From the NCBI GenBank assembly GCA_964403175.1, contig CAYOFH010000189.1, positions 1 to 5,280 on the forward strand: 5,280 nucleotides of DNA, read 5' to 3'. A model generated the notes under the pieces. That model was not told the origin of the DNA, made no database searches, and saw only the letters and a list, made by a program, of their open reading frames with translations. Each line of letters begins with the position of its first letter. The first letter of the stretch is position 1. The translations under genes and the position numbers were made by a program. Source of the DNA: Marinilabilia sp964403175. GTDB taxonomy: Bacteria; Bacteroidota; Bacteroidia; Bacteroidales; Marinilabiliaceae. Shown in pieces: positions 1-5,280 of this stretch.

Positions 1-80
1 GATTCGGCAGTCCCTTCCTGATTGCATCCGCAAATATACACCAAAAAATTCTTTGGTATGCGTAAACCTTCTGTGGGATG
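1..80 (-). pseudogene. guaA: guaA continuation after the in-frame TAG, cut by the window edge
   Basis: Translating on from the TAG without changing frame gives 26 more codons, beginning HPTEGLRIPKNFLVYICGC. This matches the conserved end of the GuaA amidotransferase domain, a His-Ser-Thr-(Glu/Asp)-Gly stretch followed by KNFL and a Cys-Gly-Cys segment leading into the ATP-pyrophosphatase domain. There is no frameshift and no second stop, so the interruption is a single codon. I type this as pseudogene only because it lies beyond a stop. If the TAG is an error or is read through, it is simply part of guaA. No usable restart codon is evident: a TTG and a GTG occur here but lie inside the conserved segment. 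Confidence 0.7.
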
Positions 81-593
81 CTAAACTTCCGGATGGAACT
101 GTAAACCAAAGGTTAATTCAGACTCGATCTCAAAAGCACCAACTTTGATATCTGCTGTACTGGATATGAATTTGTAATTTTTCGGAAGATTGGTGATGGT
201 ATCCCCATGAGACATCCAAACCTGGGTTCCCGTTGAAACCTCCCGCAGCAGTGGATTCTGGTTATCCACGAACTGAAGTCGGGCTCTGCCGTACTCACGT
301 GAATTGGAAGCAGCCACTTCTCCACCATAATATTTGGCCAGAAACTGTGCTCCATAACAAATGCCCAGGATTGGATATTTACCTTTTAAATGTTCAATAT
401 CCGGTATGGGAGCATTCTTGTCTCTCACAGAAAAAGGACTACCCGACAGAATGATTCCACGGACTTTTTCATCAGGCTCCGGAAATTGATTGAAAGGATG
501 TATTTCGCAATACACATTAAGTTCCCTTACTCTTCTGGCAATGAGCTGCGTATACTGCGAACCAAAATCCAGGATTAATATTTTTTCTTCCAC
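81..593 (-). CDS. guaA: GMP synthase (glutamine-hydrolysing), N-terminal amidotransferase domain, ended by an in-frame TAG
   Basis: GuaA converts XMP to GMP using ATP and glutamine, in the cytoplasm, as the last step of GMP synthesis. This reading frame holds the class I glutamine amidotransferase domain: ILDFGSQYTQLIARRVREL near residues 6-25, the oxyanion-loop LSGSP at 49-53, the nucleophile Cys79 in GICYGAQ, and the His167/Glu169 pair in FHPEV. The start is GTG at 591-593. No ATG lies upstream before an in-frame stop, and this start gives the usual GuaA N-terminus. Full-length GuaA is about 510 residues, with an ATP-pyrophosphatase and a dimerisation domain that should follow. Here codon 171 is TAG (81-83), where relatives usually have a sense codon, often Tyr, before His-Ser/Pro-Thr. 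Homology continues beyond it in the same frame. The gene may be a nonsense mutant, a sequencing error, or be read through. Family identification is secure; the functional state is not. Confidence 0.93.
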   Translation of the reverse strand: MEEKILILDFGSQYTQLIARRVRELNVYCEIHPFNQFPEPDEKVRGIILSGSPFSVRDKNAPIPDIEHLKGKYPILGICYGAQFLAKYYGGEVAASNSREYGRARLQFVDNQNPLLREVSTGTQVWMSHGDTITNLPKNYKFISSTADIKVGAFEIESELTFGLQFHPEV

Positions 594-621
594 TGTTCGT
601 ATATTAGTCAGATTGAAGCCA

Positions 622-629
622 CAAAATTA
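622..629 (-). promoter_or_regulatory. Putative -7 promoter element for guaA
   Basis: On the minus strand this reads TAATTTTG, a full match to the Bacteroidota -7 consensus TAnnTTTG. It lies in the 64-base gap between rnz and guaA, about 28 bases before the GTG start, which would give a short leader of about 20 bases. No convincing TTG-type -33 element is visible about 20 bases further upstream. In AT-rich DNA such a match can arise by chance, so guaA could instead be read through from rnz. Confidence 0.35.
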
Positions 630-657
630 ATAATCTATTTTTAAAAGGCCTCATAAA

Positions 658-1590
658 TTATTCCCTATACCTTTCGACCTGAAATTCATCCCCGTCATTT
701 ACGGGATATGTTTCGGGAAATGTTTTACTGGCACCCTCTATTAATGTGCTAAGATCCTTGTAGCGAGTCGAAAAATGTCCGATCAATAATTTTCTGGCAT
801 TGCTTTTCCTTGCAATCAGGGCTGCCTGTTCAGAAGTTGAATGCATGGTATCGGAAGCAAGTTCCTCGTCTTCAGGAGCAAAAGTTGCCTCATGATACAG
901 AAGATCAACATCTTTCACGTATTCTGAGATCACCGGATAATAAGCCGTATCAGAACAATAGGCATAGGACCGGGGTTTCCATGGTTCGAGTGTTAATTCT
1001 TTGTTGGGAATAAGCCTGCCATCCTCAAGCATGAGGTCTCCACCCTTTTTAATCTGCACGATTTGCCGGACGCCTGGATTGTATTTCCTGATGATTTCCT
1101 TTTTGATATTCAATTCTGCCGGTTTTTCCCGAAAGAGAAAACCGCATGCAGGCGCCCTGTGTTTCAAAGGAAAACTATAAATCTCCAATCCCCTGTCTTC
1201 GGCAATTTTTTGAAACTTTCGGGTGCTCACAGCATGAAAATGAATTTTGTATTCCTGATGTTGCGCAAAATATTTCAAATAAAAATCCAATATCTCTTTT
1301 AATGCTTGCGGCCCGTATAAGTGGATGCTTTTCTGCCGACCCATTAACTGATACGATGACCATAATCCAAAAAGGCCAAAAACATGGTCTCCATGCAGGT
1401 GACTAATAAAAATGCGATCAATTTTTCCGAAACGCAGCTTGAATTTGCGCAGTTGTATTTGCGTGCCTTCCCCACAATCCACTAAATAAAACCGCTCATT
1501 CACATTCAGTAAATGAGCGGTAGTAAAACGTAATGATGTAGGTAGTGCTGAACTACTTCCCAGAATTGTTAGTGAAAAATTCGCAGACAA
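658..1590 (-). CDS. rnz: Ribonuclease Z (tRNA 3'-processing endonuclease)
   Basis: This metallo-beta-lactamase-fold nuclease cuts the 3' trailer from precursor tRNAs in the cytoplasm. The 310 residues match the usual short-form (about 305-310) length. The zinc ligands are all visible: His64-x-His66-x-Asp68-His69 in SHLHGDH, His144 in the FPLKHRAPACGF segment, Asp214 in YCSDTAY, and His272 in GHFSTRY. The family motifs LYHEATF (231-237) and MHSTSEQAA (249-257) are also present. The N-terminus LTILGSSSALPT is typical. The start is TTG at 1588-1590: the preceding in-frame codons are AAT and the TAA of the STAS gene, and the first in-frame ATG would be at residue 83, inside the catalytic domain. 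Only three bases separate it from the STAS stop, so the two genes are probably transcribed together and translationally coupled. No strong terminator hairpin is seen after its TAA. Confidence 0.95.
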   Translation of the reverse strand: MSANFSLTILGSSSALPTSLRFTTAHLLNVNERFYLVDCGEGTQIQLRKFKLRFGKIDRIFISHLHGDHVFGLFGLWSSYQLMGRQKSIHLYGPQALKEILDFYLKYFAQHQEYKIHFHAVSTRKFQKIAEDRGLEIYSFPLKHRAPACGFLFREKPAELNIKKEIIRKYNPGVRQIVQIKKGGDLMLEDGRLIPNKELTLEPWKPRSYAYCSDTAYYPVISEYVKDVDLLYHEATFAPEDEELASDTMHSTSEQAALIARKSNARKLLIGHFSTRYKDLSTLIEGASKTFPETYPVNDGDEFQVERYRE

Positions 1591-1593
1591 ATT

Positions 1594-1947
1594 TTACTTA
1601 TTTTCAACATTATTAACAATTTTCTCTGCTTCTTCAACGGTATTGGTAATGTTTAACACGGTGTCAAGCTGAGAAATTGTGATGAGCCTTTCAACGGCAT
1701 AATTAAGGCCGGTAAGAACAAATGTTCCACTGGCATTTTTGCACAACCGGTTTGCAACAAGTATGGCGCTGAGCCCTGAAGAGTCACAGTATCGGCAACT
1801 GCTCAGATCGAGTATAATATTTTTTTCACCGTTGCCGGATACCAGCACCAACTCCGATTTAAGGGTTGGCGCAATGTGAGTATCCAGTTTTTCTTCCATT
1901 ACTTTGATTACGGTATGGTTGTCTTTCTTATCAATATTAAATTCCAT
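1594..1947 (-). CDS. STAS-domain protein, anti-sigma factor antagonist-like
   Basis: This small 117-residue protein is a single STAS domain of the SpoIIAA/RsbV type. The diagnostic loop is CDSSGLSAIL at 54-63. By alignment with SpoIIAA, Ser57, the second Ser of DSSG, is the likely phospho-acceptor. LDL strand residues at 46-48 precede the loop, and a hydrophobic beta-strand (TFVLTG) follows it. In Firmicutes such proteins are switched by an anti-sigma kinase and a PP2C phosphatase. No kinase or phosphatase is encoded in this window, so the partner and target are unknown; a sigma factor need not be involved. The gene starts at ATG 30 bases after the rpsA stop and ends three bases before rnz. 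Its stop is in the same frame as rnz. Its place in this operon suggests expression in step with ribosome production; this is inference. The domain call is firm, the role is not. Confidence 0.9.
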   Translation of the reverse strand: MEFNIDKKDNHTVIKVMEEKLDTHIAPTLKSELVLVSGNGEKNIILDLSSCRYCDSSGLSAILVANRLCKNASGTFVLTGLNYAVERLITISQLDTVLNITNTVEEAEKIVNNVENK

Positions 1948-1977
1948 TGCTGAAAATTTTAAATTTATAGAGCTAAT

Positions 1978-4188
1978 TTAATCATTTTCCTCATCATTTT
2001 CAGCATTTTTCTTTTCATTCTGCTCCATTTCTGACTTAAGTGCCGCTAAATCAGATATATCACCCAATGTAGTTTTTTCCATATTTTGTCTTAATTTACG
2101 CTGGGTCTTCTTCACCTGTGTATCTGTGGATTTTTTTGTCGCATCCTCTTTCGATTTCTGCGCATCCTCAAATACCCTGCTATGAGACACGATGATTTTT
2201 TTTGCTGATTTGGAAAATTCGATCACTTTAAAATCAAGTCTTTCATCTGCGCGAGCAGGTGTTCCGTCTTCTTTTACAAGATGCTTTGGAGTAGCAAAAC
2301 CTTCAACCCCGTATGGAAGGGCAACAACAGCACCCTTTTCCGTCAATTCAACAACGGTGCCTTCGTGAATGGAGCCGGTTTCAAAAATCGACTCAAATAC
2401 ATCCCATGGATTTTCTTCCAACTGTTTGTGACCAAGACTGAGTCTGCGGTTTTCCTTGTCAATCTCAAGAACCACGACTTCGATCTCATCCCCGATATTC
2501 GTAAACTCAGCAGGATGTTTAATCTTCTTAGTCCATGAAAGGTCTGAGATATGGATCAATCCGTCAACCCCTTCTTCGATCTCAACAAATACACCAAAGT
2601 TGGTGAAATTGCGTACTTTGGCAGTATGCTTACTGCCCACGCTGTAGTTTTCTTCGATTTTATCCCAGGGATCAGGTTTCAATTGCTTCATACCCAAAGA
2701 CATTTTCCTTTCTTCACGATCGAGTGTGAGTATCACCGCTTCTACTTCATCTCCTACTTTAAGGAATTCCTGAGCACTTCTCAGATGTTGTGACCAGGAC
2801 ATCTCTGAGACATGAATCAAACCTTCAACGCCCGGAGCAATCTCCACAAAAGCTCCATAATCCGCCATTACCACAACTTTGCCCTTAACTTTATCGCCAA
2901 CTTTAAGGTTTTCATCCAATGAATCCCACGGATGTGGAGTAAGTTGCTTCAAACCCAGAGCAATTCGTTTTTTATCATCGTCAAAGTCAAGAATGACCAC
3001 ATTGAGTTTCTGATCAAGTTCAACGATCTCCTCTGGATGGTTAACACGGCCCCACGAAAGGTCGGTAATGTGAATAAGACCATCAACACCACCCAGATCG
3101 ATAAACACTCCGTATGAAGTAATATTTTTAACGGTTCCTTCAAGTACCTGACCTTTTTCAAGTTTTGAAATAATTTCTTTCTTCTGCTGTTCAAGTTCTT
3201 CTTCAATAAGTGCTTTATGGGAAACAACCACATTCTTGAACTCATGGTTGATTTTTACAACCTTAAATTCCATGGTTTTTCCAACATATGCATCGTAGTC
3301 GCGAATAGGCTTCACATCGATCTGTGAACCCGGAAGGAAAGCCTCGATACCGAATACATCAACGATCATTCCTCCTTTTGTACGGCACTTGATGTAACCT
3401 TTAATCACCTCATCCTGATCCAGTGCAGCGTTCACACGATCCCATGAACGCATGGCGCGAGCTTTCTTATGAGAGAGCACCAACTGTCCTTTTTTGTCTT
3501 CTTTACTCTCCACATATACCTCAACTTTATCACCGGGTTTTAAATCGGGATTGTAACGGAATTCATTCAGACTAACGACACCCTCGGATTTGTAACCTAT
3601 ATTAATAACAACTTCTCTTTTATTCATAGAAATAACCGTACCATCAGTTACTTCATTTTCAGCAACCGTTGAAAGGGTTTCGTTGTACTTTTCAGCATAA
3701 TTTGATTCGTCCTCTTCAGTGAGGTCTTTGGTTTCGTCTTCAAAAACTTCCCAGTCAAAATCATCCACTCCCACCTCGGTAACTCCTTCTTCAGCAGTTG
3801 TTGATTTTTTCTCGGTTTTTTCTTCAGCAACAGGTTCTTCGGCAACAGGTTCTTCGGCCTTTACAGCTTCATCTTCCACCTCCTCTGCCTCTTCTAAGGT
3901 CGATTCAGTTTCTTCTCTGGCCTCATCTGCCTCCTTTTTTTCTTCTGCTTGTGCCTGAGATTCAGTTTCTTTCTCCGCATTTTGTGCTGCAGTCGTATCG
4001 TTGGTTGTTGTTTCCTGAGAATCAGTTTCAGATTCTCCAGCATCGGCGATCAACTCTTTTTTTTCTGCCGATTCTTCCTGAGTACTCTCAACTTCTTGTG
4101 GTTGAGCATTTTCCGGTTCCTGTTTTTCTCTCAAATTTTCTACGCTCTGAGCGTCTTCAATTTTTTGATCCTTTTCTTTGTCTGTCAT
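1978..4188 (-). CDS. rpsA: 30S ribosomal protein S1 with long acidic N-terminal extension
   Basis: S1 binds mRNA on the small ribosomal subunit and helps load it for initiation. This matters in Bacteroidota, where genes mostly lack Shine-Dalgarno sequences. Six S1 (OB-fold) RNA-binding repeats are visible, at about residues 178-241, 259-325, 346-415, 430-502, 516-588 and 604-670. Repeats 3-5 are the most alike: each ends in KQL-x3-PWD, at 414, 501 and 588, an exact 87-residue period. The C-terminus is a Lys-rich linker and then TLGDISDLAALKSEM, a phylum-typical tail. Residues 1-140 are low-complexity: 49 Asp/Glu, 15 Lys/Arg and no Phe, Trp, Tyr or Cys. The total of 736 residues is well above the roughly 600 I recall for Bacteroides S1, and the excess is this extension. 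It begins at ATG with no Shine-Dalgarno sequence and heads an apparent operon with the STAS gene and rnz. Confidence 0.96.
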   Translation of the reverse strand: MTDKEKDQKIEDAQSVENLREKQEPENAQPQEVESTQEESAEKKELIADAGESETDSQETTTNDTTAAQNAEKETESQAQAEEKKEADEAREETESTLEEAEEVEDEAVKAEEPVAEEPVAEEKTEKKSTTAEEGVTEVGVDDFDWEVFEDETKDLTEEDESNYAEKYNETLSTVAENEVTDGTVISMNKREVVINIGYKSEGVVSLNEFRYNPDLKPGDKVEVYVESKEDKKGQLVLSHKKARAMRSWDRVNAALDQDEVIKGYIKCRTKGGMIVDVFGIEAFLPGSQIDVKPIRDYDAYVGKTMEFKVVKINHEFKNVVVSHKALIEEELEQQKKEIISKLEKGQVLEGTVKNITSYGVFIDLGGVDGLIHITDLSWGRVNHPEEIVELDQKLNVVILDFDDDKKRIALGLKQLTPHPWDSLDENLKVGDKVKGKVVVMADYGAFVEIAPGVEGLIHVSEMSWSQHLRSAQEFLKVGDEVEAVILTLDREERKMSLGMKQLKPDPWDKIEENYSVGSKHTAKVRNFTNFGVFVEIEEGVDGLIHISDLSWTKKIKHPAEFTNIGDEIEVVVLEIDKENRRLSLGHKQLEENPWDVFESIFETGSIHEGTVVELTEKGAVVALPYGVEGFATPKHLVKEDGTPARADERLDFKVIEFSKSAKKIIVSHSRVFEDAQKSKEDATKKSTDTQVKKTQRKLRQNMEKTTLGDISDLAALKSEMEQNEKKNAENDEEND
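3827..3856. repeat. Perfect 15-bp tandem duplication inside the rpsA acidic extension
   Basis: Two identical copies of gcaacaggttcttcg lie end to end (3827-3841 and 3842-3856). On the coding strand they give the repeated peptide EEPVAEEPVAEE around residues 112-123 of S1. The unit is five codons, so gain or loss of a copy changes length without shifting frame. It looks like a recent slippage duplication in a disordered segment. Confidence 0.85.
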
Positions 4189-4223
4189 GTAATTAATGAA
4201 TTTAATTCTAGTAAATTAGACAT
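4185..4223 (-). CDS. Possible 12-codon leader ORF overlapping the rpsA start
   Basis: In the rpsA leader an ATG at 4221-4223 opens a 12-codon frame reading MSNLLELNSLIT. Its TGA at 4185-4187 overlaps the rpsA ATG at 4186-4188 as ATGA. It lies downstream of the putative rpsA -7 element, so it would be in the mRNA. Four of its twelve codons are Leu (three TTA, one CTA). An ATGA overlap is a classic arrangement for termination-reinitiation coupling, so it could tune S1 synthesis. It has no Shine-Dalgarno sequence and is short enough to occur by chance in AT-rich DNA. Function is not claimed. Confidence 0.25.
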   Translation of the reverse strand: MSNLLELNSLIT

Positions 4224-4244
4224 TATGTTGTTTAAATTGAGGTG

Positions 4245-4252
4245 CAAAAGTA
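4245..4252 (-). promoter_or_regulatory. Putative -7 promoter element for the rpsA operon
   Basis: On the minus strand this reads TACTTTTG, a full match to TAnnTTTG, and continues as TTTTGCACC, a form common around Bacteroidota -7 elements. Transcription would start near 4238-4240 and give a leader of about 50 bases before the rpsA ATG. The -33 region, near 4271-4275, has no clear TTG. It is the best promoter candidate for the rpsA-STAS-rnz run. Confidence 0.5.
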
Positions 4253-4309
4253 ACAAAAGTTTTAATAAATACCGAAGCTTATGTTTATAAATTAATTACG
4301 AAGTTCCGG

Positions 4310-4477
4310 GTGATTATTGCTGCATTAGGAATTAATGAAAAAAGTCATGATGAAAACTCCGGGCCGGATCTATTCAGTGATCTCCCATTCCATAAAGGAC
4401 TTCCGGATATTCCCCTTCATCCATTGTATCGACCTTTTAAAAGAAGATGGATCGTATTTGATAAAATAAATGTCTAA
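4310..4477 (+). other. Weak candidate small ORF (55 codons, GTG start)
   Basis: From GTG at 4310 a plus-strand frame runs 55 codons to TAA at 4475-4477, and it is open upstream back to 4241. The peptide has a plausible mixed composition, with a Pro-rich middle (GLPDIPLHPLYRPF) and a basic segment before WIVFDK, but I recognise no family. A second overlapping frame starts at ATG 4335 and gives 44 residues ending at 4469. Two competing short frames and the lack of a clear start or promoter argue that neither is certainly a gene. It could also be the decayed end of a lost gene. Confidence 0.15.
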
Positions 4478-4516
4478 ATCAACATTTTCTTACGTAGAAT
4501 TAACCGATAAATCTTC

Positions 4517-4524
4517 TATTTTTG
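4517..4524 (+). promoter_or_regulatory. Putative -7 promoter element for ugd
   Basis: This reads TATTTTTG, matching TAnnTTTG, 42 bases before the ugd ATG. Transcription would start near 4530 and give a leader of roughly 35 bases. No clear TTG is seen at the expected -33 position (about 4493-4498). The leader contains an immediate ATG-TAA at 4533-4538, and an AAAGGA at 4537-4542 that is too far from the ATG to act as a ribosome-binding site. Confidence 0.45.
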
Positions 4525-4534
4525 ATTGATCAAT
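4525..4534. promoter_or_regulatory. Palindrome ATTGATCAAT at the expected ugd transcription start
   Basis: A perfect 10-base inverted repeat begins directly after the -7 element and spans the expected transcription start of ugd. A dimeric repressor bound here would block transcription. Nothing in the sequence identifies such a regulator, and a 10-base AT-rich palindrome can occur by chance. Confidence 0.2.
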
Positions 4535-4566
4535 GTAAAGGAAAAACTATTTTAAGCTCATATATT

Positions 4567-5280
4567 ATGAAAATTGCAGTTATTGGTACAGGATACGTAG
4601 GACTGGTTTCGGGGACCTGTTTTGCAGAAACAGGCATCGATGTAGTATGCATTGATATCGACAAAGACAAAATCAATAAACTAAAATCAGGAAATATACC
4701 TATTTACGAACCGGGACTGGAGGGGATGGTCAGAACCAATATGGAAAAGAAACGCCTCCTTTTCAGTACAAATCTCAGGGATAGTATTGTTGATTGTGAC
4801 GCGGTATTCATCGCAGTTGGTACTCCACCGGACGAAGACGGCAGCGCAGACCTGAAGCATGTCATTTCAGTTGCACGGGAAATCGGACAATCAATTCAAA
4901 CTTACACGGTCATCGTCAATAAAAGTACGGTTCCAATCGGCACAGCAGAGAAAGTTAAAAACGTTATCCAGGAAGAACTTGATAAACGAGGAGTGAATAT
5001 TAAATTCGATGTCGCTTCCAACCCTGAATTCCTTAAGGAAGGTGCAGCAGTACAGGATTTCTTAAAACCTGACAGAATCGTGGTAGGCATTGAATCAAAT
5101 CGTGCTCAGAAAATCATGCAAAGGATTTATAAACCCTTTCTTTTAAACGGACATCCTTTATTATTTATGGATATTCCTTCTGCCGAAATAACCAAATATG
5201 CGGCAAATGCCATGCTTGCGACGAAAATCAGTTTCATGAATGACATTGCTAACCTGTGCGAAATTGTTGGCGCTGATGTC
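4567..5280 (+). CDS. ugd: UDP-glucose 6-dehydrogenase, N-terminal 238 residues (cut by window end)
   Basis: The enzyme oxidises UDP-glucose to UDP-glucuronate with two NAD+, in the cytoplasm, feeding capsule, exopolysaccharide and related sugar pathways. The Rossmann motif GTGYVG is at 7-12, with Asp30 ending the second strand as the likely NAD ribose ligand. YEPGLE (47-52), VGTPP (84-88), KSTVPIGT (119-126, catalytic Thr121), NPEFLKEG (152-159, Glu154 and Glu158) and KYAANAMLATKISFMN (210-225, Lys210 and Asn214) follow in family order. The catalytic Cys (about residue 260) and the C-terminal UDP-binding domain lie beyond the window; the family is usually about 440 residues. The frame is unbroken from ATG to the last base. 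It is divergent from rpsA and has its own putative promoter. Relatives in GDP-mannose or UDP-ManNAc dehydrogenase families are possible, but the motif wording fits UDP-glucose dehydrogenase best. Confidence 0.95.
   Translation, partial: MKIAVIGTGYVGLVSGTCFAETGIDVVCIDIDKDKINKLKSGNIPIYEPGLEGMVRTNMEKKRLLFSTNLRDSIVDCDAVFIAVGTPPDEDGSADLKHVISVAREIGQSIQTYTVIVNKSTVPIGTAEKVKNVIQEELDKRGVNIKFDVASNPEFLKEGAAVQDFLKPDRIVVGIESNRAQKIMQRIYKPFLLNGHPLLFMDIPSAEITKYAANAMLATKISFMNDIANLCEIVGADV

Larger units (their letters stand above)
4189..4566. other. Divergent intergenic region between rpsA and ugd
   Basis: This 378-base AT-rich stretch separates two divergently transcribed genes. The rpsA-proximal part (4189-4260) holds the operon leader and promoter, and the ugd-proximal part (4480-4566) holds a ugd promoter and leader. 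Between them, roughly 4290-4478 carries no recognised gene but is open in two plus-strand frames, giving only short weak candidates. A 10-base palindrome, CTTTTAAAAG, lies at 4434-4443. No tRNA, insertion sequence, attachment site or strong terminator is evident. Confidence 0.8.

Noticed and set aside
81..83. Genome-wide TAG reassignment or pyrrolysine use as the explanation of the guaA stop
   Set aside because: The other genes, about 1,400 codons, have no in-frame TAG, which would be unlikely if TAG were a common sense codon. Pyrrolysine is not expected at this position or in this enzyme.
641..657. AGGCCT-containing stretch after rnz as an intrinsic terminator
   Set aside because: The only GC-rich inverted repeat is six bases with no loop, so no stable hairpin can form.
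2300..3140. The 87-residue periodic repeats in rpsA as a possible recombination-derived anomaly
   Set aside because: They are the normal successive S1 domains of the protein and differ at many DNA positions.
3719..4290. Long plus-strand open frames opposite the rpsA N-terminus (Ser-rich or Leu/Phe-rich peptides)
   Set aside because: They are antisense shadows of the Glu-rich coding strand: GAA/GAG codons read as TTC/CTC in reverse and rarely give stops. No start context or known domain.
4434..4443. CTTTTAAAAG palindrome as a terminator
   Set aside because: It has no loop, a very AT-rich stem and no T-run after it, and no convincing gene ends just before it.
4537..4542. AAAGGA as a Shine-Dalgarno site for ugd
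   Set aside because: It ends 24 bases before the ATG, too far for normal pairing, and the other genes here also lack such sites.
4902..5090. Minus-strand 62-codon frame inside ugd
   Set aside because: It lies wholly within a strongly conserved ugd coding region and has no recognisable motif.

Overview
The window looks like chromosomal core-gene DNA from a member of the Bacteroidota. The evidence is the close match of the S1, GuaA and RNase Z proteins to what I recall of that phylum, TAnnTTTG-type -7 elements upstream of genes, AT-rich leaders without Shine-Dalgarno sequences, and TAA as the stop of all three complete genes. Genus cannot be told from this sequence.

Layout. Bases 1-593 (minus strand) hold the N-terminal part of guaA (GMP synthase), which starts at GTG and runs off the left edge. 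It is interrupted by an in-frame TAG at 81-83, just after the FHPEV motif; the homologous reading continues in the same frame from 80 to 1. Bases 658-4188 (minus strand) are a compact run transcribed in the order rpsA (ribosomal protein S1), a STAS-domain protein, and rnz (ribonuclease Z). The gaps are 30 and 3 bases, which suggests one operon. S1 has six S1 repeats preceded by a disordered acidic extension of about 140 residues. rnz starts at TTG, in the same frame as the STAS gene and just past its stop. Bases 4189-4566 are a divergent AT-rich intergenic region. It holds putative promoters for rpsA (minus) and ugd (plus), a possible 12-codon leader ORF whose TGA overlaps the rpsA ATG, a small palindrome at the expected ugd transcription start, and a weak candidate small ORF. 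Bases 4567-5280 (plus strand) are the first 238 codons of ugd (UDP-glucose 6-dehydrogenase), cut by the right edge.

Functionally, the minus-strand genes serve translation (S1), tRNA 3' maturation (RNase Z) and purine nucleotide synthesis (GuaA), with a possible phosphorylation-switch protein (STAS) between S1 and RNase Z. ugd makes UDP-glucuronate for surface polysaccharide and is probably a separate transcription unit.

I see no mobile element, CRISPR array, tRNA, rRNA or defence system. The points most worth a second look are the amber codon in guaA, the S1 acidic extension and the overlapping leader ORF upstream of rpsA.
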